From: Candidatus Altimarinota bacterium
Lineage (GTDB): Bacteria > Patescibacteriota > Gracilibacteria > UBA4473
Reading direction: 5' to 3'
DNA length: 64,000 bases
Assembly: GCA_023143095.1 (NCBI GenBank)
Contig: JAGLIF010000009.1
Location: 1-64,000 of the forward strand
Part shown: positions 50,947 through 60,387 of the stretch, piece after piece
How the letters are laid out: the number at the start of each line of letters is the position of its first letter
Numbering within the stretch: position 1 is the stretch's first letter
Position numbers and translations under genes: made by a program
The notes under the pieces: generated by a model
Database searches by the model: none
Told to the model about the DNA's origin: nothing
What the model saw: the letters and a program-made list of their open reading frames with translations, nothing else

Positions 50947-53490
50947 TCACTCAAACACAATCTTTCCACTTTTTATATCAACTTTAATTTTGAGTAATTT
51001 TTCATTTCCCCTCTCTAAAAGTTTTAACGCAAGTGGATTGAGTAATTCACGCTCAATTGCTCGTTTGAGCGGACGAGCTCCAAACTCAGGATCAAATCCA
51101 ATATTAGAAAGATACTCTTTTGTTTTATCAGTAAGAGTTAAATGAATGTTTTGGTTTTCTTTCAATCGCTTACTAATAGATGCAATATGTAAATCGAGAA
51201 TAGCATCTATATCCGCTTTTCTAAGCGTGTGAAAAGCAACCATTTCATCAAGCCGATTCAAAAACTCTGGACGGAAAAAATTTAAAAGTTTTTCTCGAAT
51301 TTGTTTTTCACTTGGAAGTTCATTCTCCTTAACTTCTTCTGAAAGCAAGTTTGAAGTAAAGATAATAATTGTATTTTTAAAATTCACTTTTCGTCCTTTA
51401 CTATCTGTAGCATGTCCATCATCTAAAATTTGAAGAAATATATTAAATACATCTCGATGTGCTTTTTCTATTTCATCAAACAACAATACGCTATAGGGTC
51501 TTCGTCGAACTTTTTCTGTTAATTGTCCACCTTCATCATGCCCAATGTATCCAGGGGGAGCTCCAATGAGTTTAGCAACAGAGTGAGATTCCATATATTC
51601 GGACATATCAAACCGTAATAAAGACTCTTCAGTATTAAAAAGTGTTTCGGCAAGTATTTTTGCGAGTTCTGTTTTTCCAACTCCAGTAGGACCCAAAAAT
51701 AGAAATGATCCAATCGGTCTATTTTCAGCAGACAATCCTGCACGATTGCGTCGAATAGCATTTGAAACTGCTTGTACAGCTTTTTCTTGACCAATAATAC
51801 GCTCTTTGAGCGTTGTTTCTAAATACGCTAAGCGTTTAGATTCTTTTTCTGTAAGTTTTATCACTGGAATCCCTGTCCATCGAGCAATAATTTCAGCAAT
51901 ATCGTCTTCATTAATTTGTTCTCGAAGTAGGGTTTTATTTTTTGGCTTTTGCTTAAGATCACTAATTTCTTTTTCTATACTTGGTATTTTTCCATGTCGA
52001 AATTCAGCTGCTTTCGCATAATCAGCACTCTTTTCAGCATTTTTTGCTTCAAATCGAAATTTTTCAAGCTGTTCCTTTAACCTTGTAATTTTATCAACTG
52101 ATTCTTTTTCTAGATTCCATTGAGCCTGATTTCTTTTTAACGCTTCTTTCAAATCAGCAATTTTTTTCTCAGTCTTACTAAGTTTTTCTTTTTTGGTATT
52201 TTCTTTTTTCAGAGATACTCGTTCAATTTCGAGAGTCAATAATTCCCGTTTTATATTCGAAATACTTTCCGGTTCAGACTCAATCTCAAGCTTAAGCTTA
52301 CTCATAGCTTCATCCATAAGATCAATAGCCTTATCTGGAAGTTTACGATCTGGCAGATACCGAACAGAAAGATTTATCGCAGATATAAGCGCATCATCCG
52401 TAATACGAACACCATGGTGAAGCTCATATTTTTCACGAATTCCACGCAAAATAGCTAACGCTTCTTCAAAACTAGGTTCTTCCACAGAAATCGGTTGAAA
52501 ACGACGCTCAAGAGCAGCGTCTTTTTCAATATATTTCCTATATTCATTCATCGTCGTAGCTCCTACGCAATGTAATGTCCCCCGAGCAAGTGCTGGTTTG
52601 AGAATATTTCCTGCATCCATAGATCCTTCTGCAGCTCCCGCCCCTACGATAGTATGGAGTTCATCAATAAAAAGTATTATTTTCCCTTCCGCTTTCTCAA
52701 GCGCCTTAAGAACATTTTTGAGCCTATCCTCAAATTCTCCTCGATATTTAGCACCTGCAACAAGAGATGCTAAATCCAATGACAATACTCGTTTATTTTT
52801 AAGTGACATTGGAACTTCTCCTTGATATATTTTCACAGCTAAACCTTCTGCAATTGCTGTTTTCCCAACCCCAGGATCACCAACCAAAACTGGATTATTT
52901 TTCGTTCGTCGCGATAGTATTTGGATTGTTCGACGAATTTCATCGTCTCGTCCAATAATTGGATCTATTTTTCCTTTTTGAGCCAATGCAGTATAATCAA
53001 TAGTATATTTTTCAAGTGCTTTAAGCTTTTCGTGTCCATCTGGAGAATCTATTTTCTCCCCTCCTCTGAGATCAAGAATAGCTTTTTTGACTAAATCCCC
53101 CTTAACGCCGAATGTTTCAAGATCATTCTTTGCTGTAGAATTTGTTTCAAACACAGCAAGAAAAAGATGATCTATTGAAAGATAGTCATCTTTAAATTCT
53201 TTTTGCCATTTTTCACTTCCCCTAATTATATCTGAAAATTCTCTAGAAGGCGTTCTTTGACCCCCTTCTACTTTTGGAAAAGTTGATACTTTTTTCTCAA
53301 AATGAGCCAAAAGATTCGCTGAATCCACTCCCAATTTAGAAAAAATTTGATGGATAAATGAATCTGAATCTTTTAAGATGGCTAATAGCCAATGATCGAT
53401 TTCAATATTTGAAGCAACTAAATCATCTGCCAATTTTTGCGTATCGGCAATCGATTGTGCAGCGGGTGTGGTCCATTGATCAAAATTCAT
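50947..53490 (-). CDS. clpB: ClpB disaggregase
   Basis: ClpB works with DnaK to pull proteins out of aggregates. The 847-residue protein has the Clp N-domain, AAA+ domain 1 ([13 protein letters not shown] near 203; [13 protein letters not shown]), the coiled-coil middle domain (~400-520) and AAA+ domain 2 ([12 protein letters not shown] near 600; [10 protein letters not shown]). The C-terminal domain follows. No ClpP-binding IGL loop is evident, which fits ClpB rather than ClpC. A short 7-bp hairpin (50894-50913) follows the stop. Confidence 0.97.
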   Translation of the reverse strand: MNFDQWTTPAAQSIADTQKLADDLVASNIEIDHWLLAILKDSDSFIHQIFSKLGVDSANLLAHFEKKVSTFPKVEGGQRTPSREFSDIIRGSEKWQKEFKDDYLSIDHLFLAVFETNSTAKNDLETFGVKGDLVKKAILDLRGGEKIDSPDGHEKLKALEKYTIDYTALAQKGKIDPIIGRDDEIRRTIQILSRRTKNNPVLVGDPGVGKTAIAEGLAVKIYQGEVPMSLKNKRVLSLDLASLVAGAKYRGEFEDRLKNVLKALEKAEGKIILFIDELHTIVGAGAAEGSMDAGNILKPALARGTLHCVGATTMNEYRKYIEKDAALERRFQPISVEEPSFEEALAILRGIREKYELHHGVRITDDALISAINLSVRYLPDRKLPDKAIDLMDEAMSKLKLEIESEPESISNIKRELLTLEIERVSLKKENTKKEKLSKTEKKIADLKEALKRNQAQWNLEKESVDKITRLKEQLEKFRFEAKNAEKSADYAKAAEFRHGKIPSIEKEISDLKQKPKNKTLLREQINEDDIAEIIARWTGIPVIKLTEKESKRLAYLETTLKERIIGQEKAVQAVSNAIRRNRAGLSAENRPIGSFLFLGPTGVGKTELAKILAETLFNTEESLLRFDMSEYMESHSVAKLIGAPPGYIGHDEGGQLTEKVRRRPYSVLLFDEIEKAHRDVFNIFLQILDDGHATDSKGRKVNFKNTIIIFTSNLLSEEVKENELPSEKQIREKLLNFFRPEFLNRLDEMVAFHTLRKADIDAILDLHIASISKRLKENQNIHLTLTDKTKEYLSNIGFDPEFGARPLKRAIERELLNPLALKLLERGNEKLLKIKVDIKSGKIVFE

Positions 53491-53716
53491 AAGAAAATAG
53501 GATTATTGGCAGTCCTAACTATAGACTGCTAATGTTTTACTGTCAATACATATTTTTAACTTTTGGATAAATTTTTTTTGAAGAGTAAAACATGGAAGTT
53601 CTAGGATAAAAAATGTTTGGGTATAGAATAAGCAACTACTATCATTTCACTTGAGGAAATATGGGATTTATGGTAAAATTACAAGAATAATTTATCAAAA
53701 TCTCACTTCTTCGATT

Positions 53717-55090
53717 ATGGCAAACTTTAATAGACCAAGACGAGAACCATCTCGACAAAACACACAACAAAGCCTAGAAAATTTTGCTTTAGAATTAAAG
53801 CCAAATTTGATAATAGAAAATAATGAAAAAGCAACTATCACAATTAGAAATAAATGGTTCAGAATTTTTAAAATGAAAGATGGTGGAATTCGTTATCAAA
53901 CAAGTCTCAATCATAAAATAAAAAATTTAGATTTCTATGGTATTGATGATCTTGCTAAAAAACTATCGAGACCTTTTACTGACACTTTTGGATTAAACCG
54001 TCCAAATTTCAGAAAACAAGTCGAAAAAATATATATGGAACTTTCCCTAGTCTGTACCCCATATAGTCCAAAAATGGAAACTAAGAATACTGTTTTCTAC
54101 AATATAAAAGACCATGAAAATGCGACATTAACACTTGGTGGGCATGTTATAACAATACAAAAACTCGAAAAAGGCATTCGGCATTCTATTGATGGAGGAA
54201 CTCCAAAAATACTCTATTTCAATAATGTTAAAGATTTAAATCTCAAAATAGGAAAATGGCTAGATCATGAGATTGGAACCCGTCGATTACACGCACCAAC
54301 TCAAATGAGAGCTATTTATAGAAAATTAAATCTCACAGAGTGTAGCGGAAGAAAAGAAAGTGCTGAGTACAAAGAAGCTATACAAAAAACTGAGAAAAAA
54401 ACTCTTCTTGGAATAGATTATGGAACATATCAACTCGAAAAAAACAAGCTTCCAGAAACCTATCTGCTAGTAAGAAACAATAATTCAGGTTGCTATTATT
54501 GTCTTTCGTTAGTACAAGAAATGTTTGATTTAATTTATGGAAAAGATTCAGCAAAACGCGCTGGACTTTACTCAAGCAACCTCGCGGAAAATCTTCAAGT
54601 TTATGATTTAAAAAATGTAAAAAATGAAAGATATAATCCTGTAAAACATACCAATCTAAAAAAAGGAACCATTCTCAGGTTTTCAAAAGAACTATCTATA
54701 ACCCACATAGGAATTTCATTAGGAGAAAATAAAATAGCACACATCATTGGAGATATTTTGTATATAGACAAACTTTCTAATATTTCAGAAGGATGGAGTC
54801 CAAAAGAAATTCTTATTCCCAACAATTCTTTTAGACAAAAACCTCTCGAAATAAAAACATACAAAAAAGTATTTAAAAAAAACCGATCAATTGAATCCAT
54901 TAGTCCTTTTTTGAAAAAAAACATTCCAAAACTAAAACATTACAATTCAGCCGCCATTGAAGAAATCATATACCAACTCAATAAAGATAAATTCAAAATG
55001 ATATTGAGTGACAACTACAATCAAGATACTCTGATCGTACTCAAAGCTGATACAAAACTGAATCTTCCAAAAGAGTGGATTTTAACTTAA
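53717..55090 (+). CDS. Possible NlpC/P60-like protein with a duplicated N-terminal domain
   Basis: From the ATG at 53717 the protein has 457 residues and no signal peptide. Residues ~30-115 and ~125-215 are a diverged repeat: 'NEKATITIRNKWFRIFKMKDGGIRY' aligns with 'HENATLTLGGHVITIQKLEKGIRH', and both end in '(I/M)YRKLNL'-like helices. The third part (~250-400) has wording of NlpC/P60 peptidases: a Cys before a helix (YYCLSLVQEMFDLIYG, compare DCSGLVQY), then KKGTILRF and THIGISLGENKIAHI (compare GDLVFF…HVGIYLG). The catalytic assignment is inference. Confidence 0.6.
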   Translation: MANFNRPRREPSRQNTQQSLENFALELKPNLIIENNEKATITIRNKWFRIFKMKDGGIRYQTSLNHKIKNLDFYGIDDLAKKLSRPFTDTFGLNRPNFRKQVEKIYMELSLVCTPYSPKMETKNTVFYNIKDHENATLTLGGHVITIQKLEKGIRHSIDGGTPKILYFNNVKDLNLKIGKWLDHEIGTRRLHAPTQMRAIYRKLNLTECSGRKESAEYKEAIQKTEKKTLLGIDYGTYQLEKNKLPETYLLVRNNNSGCYYCLSLVQEMFDLIYGKDSAKRAGLYSSNLAENLQVYDLKNVKNERYNPVKHTNLKKGTILRFSKELSITHIGISLGENKIAHIIGDILYIDKLSNISEGWSPKEILIPNNSFRQKPLEIKTYKKVFKKNRSIESISPFLKKNIPKLKHYNSAAIEEIIYQLNKDKFKMILSDNYNQDTLIVLKADTKLNLPKEWILT

Positions 55091-55153
55091 TCCCCCTTCA
55101 TTCAATTCAAATTTTGATAGAAAATGTTTTTGATTTCTTCTTTTTCTCTTTTT

Positions 55154-55177
55154 GTTTTTATCAGCGTTTCCTTAAAC
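55154..55177 (+). repeat. Tail-motif repeat copy
   Basis: TTTTTATCAGCGTTTCCTTA ends at the stop of the following minus-strand gene. Confidence 0.55.
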
Positions 55178-56020
55178 ACCAACAACTCCTTTTTTCGAAG
55201 CCGTAACATTAAACATTTCTTTTAGAAGTTCATTAGTAAATATTCTTTTGAAAGATGCTTTTTGATCTGTTTCTCCACTATCGCTTCTTTTTGAAATATC
55301 ATGTTGTAGTTCCAATAAATCTTCAAAGGCTTTTGGATTTTTTTGAATTGAATCCAAAATACACTCCGAAATCCCCTCTCTCATTTTTTCTGGATACTCA
55401 GCATATTTTAATTTTAAATCAAAAGAAAGACTATCCACTATTTCCCACACAATGAAATCATTTAAATCCATACAAAATTTATTACTTTTATCGAATACAC
55501 TTATATCTCTCCAAAAATCAGTAAGCGTATTCCTTATATCATTTGAATTAAGAAATTCATCTTTTTGTTGTTTTGTTTGTTCATGCCGATAAAAATTTTT
55601 ATCAATAACCTTCTTCAAATCTTTAAATTCAACAAATTCTAAATTCAAACCTAATTTCCATATAAGAAAAAAACAATCTTCTTTCTCCATTCCAATATCA
55701 ATAGCCGCATTAACAACACTTAAAATATTATTAAATAATATAGAGTCAGTACCAATAGAAAAAAAATCTTTTCCTTTCTCTTTCTCCTCTTTATACCTTT
55801 TCCTATATATCTTCATTACATTCTGAAACGACAATGTGGTAAATGGATAATACGCTTCTACCCATTCTACAACAGGGTCTGTTTCATACTCACTATTCGT
55901 AATATCCCCTACAGAATCTGCAACAATTTTAACATTTTCATTTATTTGATCATCTTTAACTGGAAGTGTATCTGCACCAACTTCAAGTTCACCAACAGAT
56001 ATTTTTTCTTTAATTGACAT
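55172..56020 (-). CDS. Acidic soluble protein, unknown function
   Basis: The 282-residue protein has no signal peptide or membrane helix. It is helix-rich and acidic with scattered Trp/Phe (VVEWVEAYYPFTTLSFQNV near 48; FLIWKLGLNLEFVEF near 120). The N-terminal ~45 residues look disordered. No motif or family was recognised. It is transcribed away from the exporter operon, with the 40-bp palindrome between them. Confidence 0.65.
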   Translation of the reverse strand: MSIKEKISVGELEVGADTLPVKDDQINENVKIVADSVGDITNSEYETDPVVEWVEAYYPFTTLSFQNVMKIYRKRYKEEKEKGKDFFSIGTDSILFNNILSVVNAAIDIGMEKEDCFFLIWKLGLNLEFVEFKDLKKVIDKNFYRHEQTKQQKDEFLNSNDIRNTLTDFWRDISVFDKSNKFCMDLNDFIVWEIVDSLSFDLKLKYAEYPEKMREGISECILDSIQKNPKAFEDLLELQHDISKRSDSGETDQKASFKRIFTNELLKEMFNVTASKKGVVGV

Positions 56021-56293
56021 TTTTCTAATTATTTAAAAAATTTTACTTTTTAGTTATAGTACAACCCATTGACTTTATCAAGTTTATATTTTAATTGCAT
56101 ATCCCTATCCTGTCTTTTATCTTATAATTACCCAACTGATATACTCAATTCAAAATTTAAAAAAACACCAATAAATTTACTAAAAATAATCAAAAATATA
56201 ATCTTTATTATAAAAATCACGCTTTTTTATATGGAGAGAGAAGTTGTAATAAAGTAGCAGAAGAAGATTTGTTGAACACAAACATTGATCAAG

Positions 56294-56333
56294 TTATGTA
56301 CTTATTATAATCATGATTATAATAAGTACATAA
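56294..56333. repeat. 40-bp perfect AT-rich palindrome
   Basis: TTATGTACTTATTATAATCA is followed immediately by its exact complement. The outer arms are the same as those of the palindrome at 49725, with a longer centre (TAATCATGATTA). It sits in the 522-bp divergent spacer upstream of the exporter operon; the rest of that spacer shows only a tail-motif piece near 56377 and a -10 box. Confidence 0.9.
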
Positions 56334-56501
56334 AGAACCTCTAATAAAAAATAATCAATTTTATAGAAATAAAGTTATTTATCAGACCTTCTTTAACCTT
56401 AATCAAGAAAACGATTACTTGACTTTTGTGCTTTTTTTAGGTAAAATAATATTTAAAAAAAACTTCAATAACAATTTTGAAAGAAATATAAATAATATGC
56501 G

Positions 56502-56529
56502 TATAATAATAAGGAAAAGTTTATTCCTT
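56502..56529 (+). promoter_or_regulatory. -10 box and small hairpin before the exporter operon
   Basis: TATAAT (56502-56507) has only a distant TTGAAA (19-bp spacer). A 6-bp hairpin AAGGAA/TTCCTT (56511-56529) begins just after it, in or at the start of the leader, and may be an operator. Confidence 0.4.
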
Positions 56530-56542
56530 TCACAAATAGTCA

Positions 56543-58450
56543 ATGAATAAAAACGAATCTGTAATTGAGCAAAGTAAAAAATCTCGTTGGTATCGAAATT
56601 GGTTTTCAATAAGTTCTGTTATTGCCATCAGTGGGTTAGGATTATATTTTTTTCAAAAAGAAGACACTCCCAATACAGATAAACAACCATCCGCACTCTA
56701 TACCGTAAAAAAAGGAAATATTCAAATCTCGGTAGAAGGAGAAGGAAAAATCATGAATCCGAACATCGTAAATCTTTCTTTTTTTATCAACGGAACACTC
56801 GACGAAATATTGGTAGAAGAAGGACAAAAGGTAACAACTGGAGATATTTTAGCAAAATTGGATAAACGAGATTACGAATTTAATCTCAAAGACTCCCAAA
56901 GCCAAGTTAGAATTGTACAAGCAAATATTAAAGCAAAAAAATCAGAAATTACCGATGACGATATTCGAATAGCAAAAAATGACATTCTCATCAGTCAACA
57001 AAACCTAAGAAATGCAGAAAATGATTATCAACAAACACTTGATCAAGCTCTTGTTTTAGGCTCACTTAAACTAGAAACAACACTTTCAGAAATACGAAAA
57101 GCTTTGGAAAATATAGACGACATCTTGGGCGTAGATAAAAATCGTTCAAAATATTCCAATGTAGCAACCACCTTCAATAATTCTATATTAAAAAATAGGG
57201 CTATAAATGCCTATAAAGATTCAAAAAGAGAATGGGATACTCTTTGGTATGACTATTACAAAAAATCCCCATTAGAGAAAACTGATATTTCAAGTTTTTT
57301 GTGGCAAACAAAAAACCTAGCAATTAATGTACAAAACACACTAGAAACAACCCTGCGTTTATTTTCTACAAGCACTTCCAATAATGCCGCAAGCGTCTCT
57401 AACATCAATGAAGCGGAAAATATGATAAAAAATGTACTTAGTACAATCAACGGAGAAATAAACGATTTGACCTCCTCACGACAAAAAATAGAAAATGCTT
57501 ATCTAGCACAACAAAATGGCTTAAATAATATGGAAAACTCACTAAAAACTAGTCAAATAAAATTAGAAAATACATCTTTGAATTTAGATCAAAAAAATAC
57601 ATCTAAAGAAGCAAGTCTTTCTGTTCTCTATGCTCAATTGGAACAATCACTGATAAAAGTAGAAAAAACAAAATATAATCTAGATCTTACCACACTAAAA
57701 GCACCAATCGATGGTGAAATCATCGTAGTAAACGGAAATCCTGGAGAAGCTGTAAAAGTAGATTCTACAAGTAGTGAAAATGCCCTTATTCGTATTTTAA
57801 GTGATGCAAATTTTACAACCGAAATTTATGTAGAAGAAGTGGAAATCGCTAATCTTAAAGTAGGTCAAAAAGCCATTATTACAATGGATGCCATAGAAGA
57901 CCTAATACTGGAAGGGAATATATCTTATATCGCCAGCGTCGCAACAATCGACAATAATAACATTACAACTTATCTCGTACGAGTTGATATCCCAAACACA
58001 AAAGAAGCTTCCATAAAAGAAGGTATGTCTACCTACACCGAATTCATTCTTCAAAAGGCAGAAGATGTCCTAATAATTCCAAACAGTGCTATACGAAAAG
58101 GACAAGTCCAATTGGAAAATGGTCAATTTATCTCTGTAAAAACAGGTATAACCGATGGTATTACAACCGAAATTAAGAATGGTTTAATCGTCGGACAAAA
58201 AATATTTCAAATCCCTCAAACACAACAAGAAGGAACAACTAATTCAACTACTCCGAAAACAGAGAAAGATGTGACAGAAGATCGAATGCAATTAATTGAA
58301 TCAATGTTAAAAAAACAAGATATTCTTCCAGAAGGATGGGAAAAAATGTCTACAGAAGAAAAACAAGAATCACTTCAAACTCTCAGAGAATCTGGTGTAT
58401 TCCAAGGACTTAACGGCTCTTCGGAAAGAGGTATGGGAGGAGGTCGTTAA
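56543..58450 (+). CDS. MacA-like periplasmic-adaptor (HlyD family) protein
   Basis: The 635-residue protein has a membrane anchor (~24-40). A first biotinyl-lipoyl half (VKKGNIQISVEGEGKI…VEEGQKVTTGDILAKLDKRDYEF) is followed by a very long helical hairpin (~105-385). The second lipoyl half (LDLTTLKAPIDGEIIVVNGNPGEAV) and β-barrel/membrane-proximal domains come next, then a C-terminal helical tail ending GGGR. The hairpin (~280 residues) is much longer than in E. coli MacA. In a monoderm cell such adaptors may reach through the wall. It is first in an operon with the ATPase and permease. Confidence 0.9.
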   Translation: MNKNESVIEQSKKSRWYRNWFSISSVIAISGLGLYFFQKEDTPNTDKQPSALYTVKKGNIQISVEGEGKIMNPNIVNLSFFINGTLDEILVEEGQKVTTGDILAKLDKRDYEFNLKDSQSQVRIVQANIKAKKSEITDDDIRIAKNDILISQQNLRNAENDYQQTLDQALVLGSLKLETTLSEIRKALENIDDILGVDKNRSKYSNVATTFNNSILKNRAINAYKDSKREWDTLWYDYYKKSPLEKTDISSFLWQTKNLAINVQNTLETTLRLFSTSTSNNAASVSNINEAENMIKNVLSTINGEINDLTSSRQKIENAYLAQQNGLNNMENSLKTSQIKLENTSLNLDQKNTSKEASLSVLYAQLEQSLIKVEKTKYNLDLTTLKAPIDGEIIVVNGNPGEAVKVDSTSSENALIRILSDANFTTEIYVEEVEIANLKVGQKAIITMDAIEDLILEGNISYIASVATIDNNNITTYLVRVDIPNTKEASIKEGMSTYTEFILQKAEDVLIIPNSAIRKGQVQLENGQFISVKTGITDGITTEIKNGLIVGQKIFQIPQTQQEGTTNSTTPKTEKDVTEDRMQLIESMLKKQDILPEGWEKMSTEEKQESLQTLRESGVFQGLNGSSERGMGGGR

Positions 58451-58508
58451 AAAAAATCTAGAAAATAAATTCTATAAAAAAATCCAAAAAAAAATTCCTG
58501 TTATCAAA

Positions 58509-59186
58509 ATGGTCGACATCCATAAGTCCTACTATTTGACAAATGGAGAAGAAATCCCTGTACTCAATGGTATAAACATTGAAATCATGCCACATGAATT
58601 TGTAGCCATTATGGGTGAATCTGGTGGCGGAAAATCAACCTTGATGAATATTATTGGTTGTCTTCATGCTCCCTGTAGTGGCAAATATTTGTTAGAAGAC
58701 GAAGAAATCAGTATAGCAAAAGACGATTATACACTCTCCTTTATCCGAAATCAAAAAATGGGATTTATCTTTCAACAATTTAATCTACTTTCTAAACTTA
58801 CCGCATTAAAGAATGTTGCACTTCCTGGCGTATATGCTGGACAATCGCGTCATAAACGGGAAACACGAGCAAAAATCCTCTTAGAATCCGTAGGTCTTGG
58901 TGATCGAATATATCACACCCCAACAGAACTTTCTGGAGGACAACAACAACGAGTTTCCATTGCCCGATCACTCATGAATGATCCTGAAATCATTTTAGCA
59001 GATGAACCAACAGGTGCTTTAGATTCTGAAACAGGAAAGGAAATACTAAAACTATTTTCTCGGTTTAAAAAACGCGAAAAAACAGTTATTGTCATTACCC
59101 ATGATCCAGAAGTAGCTAAATATGCTAACCGAATTATTTATATGAAAGACGGAGTTATTTTTAAGAATAATCATAAACTAGCATGA
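58509..59186 (+). CDS. MacB/LolD-type ABC transporter ATPase
   Basis: The ATPase has Walker A in GESGGGKST, the Q-loop in FIFQQFNLL, the signature LSGGQQQRVSIARSL, Walker B in IILADEPTGALD and the H-loop in VITHD. The chosen ATG at 58509 leaves 225 residues and a 58-bp gap. Family alignment suggests the chain may begin a few codons earlier at a non-ATG codon (…PVIKMVDIHKSY); the frame is open back into the adaptor gene. Its TGA overlaps the permease ATG (ATGA), so the two are translationally coupled. Confidence 0.92.
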   Translation: MVDIHKSYYLTNGEEIPVLNGINIEIMPHEFVAIMGESGGGKSTLMNIIGCLHAPCSGKYLLEDEEISIAKDDYTLSFIRNQKMGFIFQQFNLLSKLTALKNVALPGVYAGQSRHKRETRAKILLESVGLGDRIYHTPTELSGGQQQRVSIARSLMNDPEIILADEPTGALDSETGKEILKLFSRFKKREKTVIVITHDPEVAKYANRIIYMKDGVIFKNNHKLA

Positions 59187-60370
59187 ACGGAGAACTCCTA
59201 CATATGGCCTTTCAAGCCTTACTTTCTAATAAAACTCGAAGTATACTTTCCATGCTCGGAATTATTATCGGTGTATCAACCGTCATTGCTGTCGTTGGAA
59301 TTGGTCTAGGTGCACAAAAAAAAGTAGAAGATCAATTTAAAAACTTAAGTGTCACTACCCTCATAGTTTTCCCCTCAAGAGGTGGTGCAGGAAGTTCAAA
59401 ACTAGAATCCGATGATTTGCAAGAAGTATTGAATCAATCGACTCTTATTCAATCTGGTACATCCATGTATCGAGGAAATGGTAATATTGCAACATCACGA
59501 GAATCTGGAAGCTATAGTATCATGGGAAGTTCAACAAATTTTTTCGAATTTTCAAATCTTACCTTTCAAGCAGGACGATCCTTTCTTTTGGAAGAATCAA
59601 AAGGAAGAGTTGTAATTTTAGGTCATTCCGTAGCCACTGAACTTTTTGGAGAAAATTTTGATCCTCAAGCCTTAATAGGACAATCCGTAACCGTCTCAGC
59701 AAAAAAAATGAGTGTCATTGGTATATTGGAAGCCAATGGACGAAGTGCTGGATTTCTATCTTATGACGACTCTGTTTTTATTCCTTATAATACCGCTGAG
59801 AAAACTATTCTTGGTTCTAAAGGATCAAGCACTTTGTTTTTTAATGCCTATACCATAGAAGAGTTAACGATGGCACAAGCAGAAGTAACTCAAATTTTAC
59901 GAAAAGTACATCGACTTCGCGATTCTCAAGAAGATGATTTCAGAGTTAGAGATGCTGGTTCCATGGTTGCTTCAGCACAAGAATCTAGTGAAACCCTCAC
60001 TATTCTTTTAACTGCTGTATCAGCAATTGTATTACTTGTTTCTGGAATTGGAATCATGAATGTTATGTTTGTAACAGTCGCCGAACGAACCAAAGAAATT
60101 GGAGTCCTCAAAGCCATCGGTGCAAAACAAAAAGATATTCTCACTCAATTTTTAATGGAAGCTATTATTCTTTCCATGATTGGAGGAATTATTGGTATTT
60201 TACTAGGCAATGGAGCTATTCCTTTTTTGGAAAGTTATTCCGCCGTATATTCTATAAAATCAATGATATTAGGCTTTTCTTTCTCTGTACTAGTTGGAAT
60301 ATTTTTTGGATTTTATCCAGCTCTCAAAGCTTCTCGATTAGATCCAGTAGAGGCACTGAGAAGTGAATAA
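59183..60370 (+). CDS. MacB-type ABC transporter permease
   Basis: The 395-residue protein has the MacB layout: a first helix (~19-42, LGIIIGVSTVIAVVGIGLG), a ~220-residue external core domain (MacB_PCD), and an FtsX domain with three helices ending PALKASRLDPVEALRSE, the family's hallmark C-terminus. In MacB itself ATPase and permease are one chain; here they are split. The usual cargoes are peptides, toxins or lipoprotein-like substrates driven by mechanotransmission. Confidence 0.93.
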   Translation: MNGELLHMAFQALLSNKTRSILSMLGIIIGVSTVIAVVGIGLGAQKKVEDQFKNLSVTTLIVFPSRGGAGSSKLESDDLQEVLNQSTLIQSGTSMYRGNGNIATSRESGSYSIMGSSTNFFEFSNLTFQAGRSFLLEESKGRVVILGHSVATELFGENFDPQALIGQSVTVSAKKMSVIGILEANGRSAGFLSYDDSVFIPYNTAEKTILGSKGSSTLFFNAYTIEELTMAQAEVTQILRKVHRLRDSQEDDFRVRDAGSMVASAQESSETLTILLTAVSAIVLLVSGIGIMNVMFVTVAERTKEIGVLKAIGAKQKDILTQFLMEAIILSMIGGIIGILLGNGAIPFLESYSAVYSIKSMILGFSFSVLVGIFFGFYPALKASRLDPVEALRSE

Positions 60371-60387
60371 ATTTCATTTTTCAAACC

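Noticed and set aside
49725-56333. An IS200/IS605-like element bounded by the two palindromes
   Set aside because: The enclosed genes are a redox protein, clpB and two unknowns. No TnpA or TnpB motif is present, and the palindromes are perfect and AT-only rather than the usual imperfect end hairpins.
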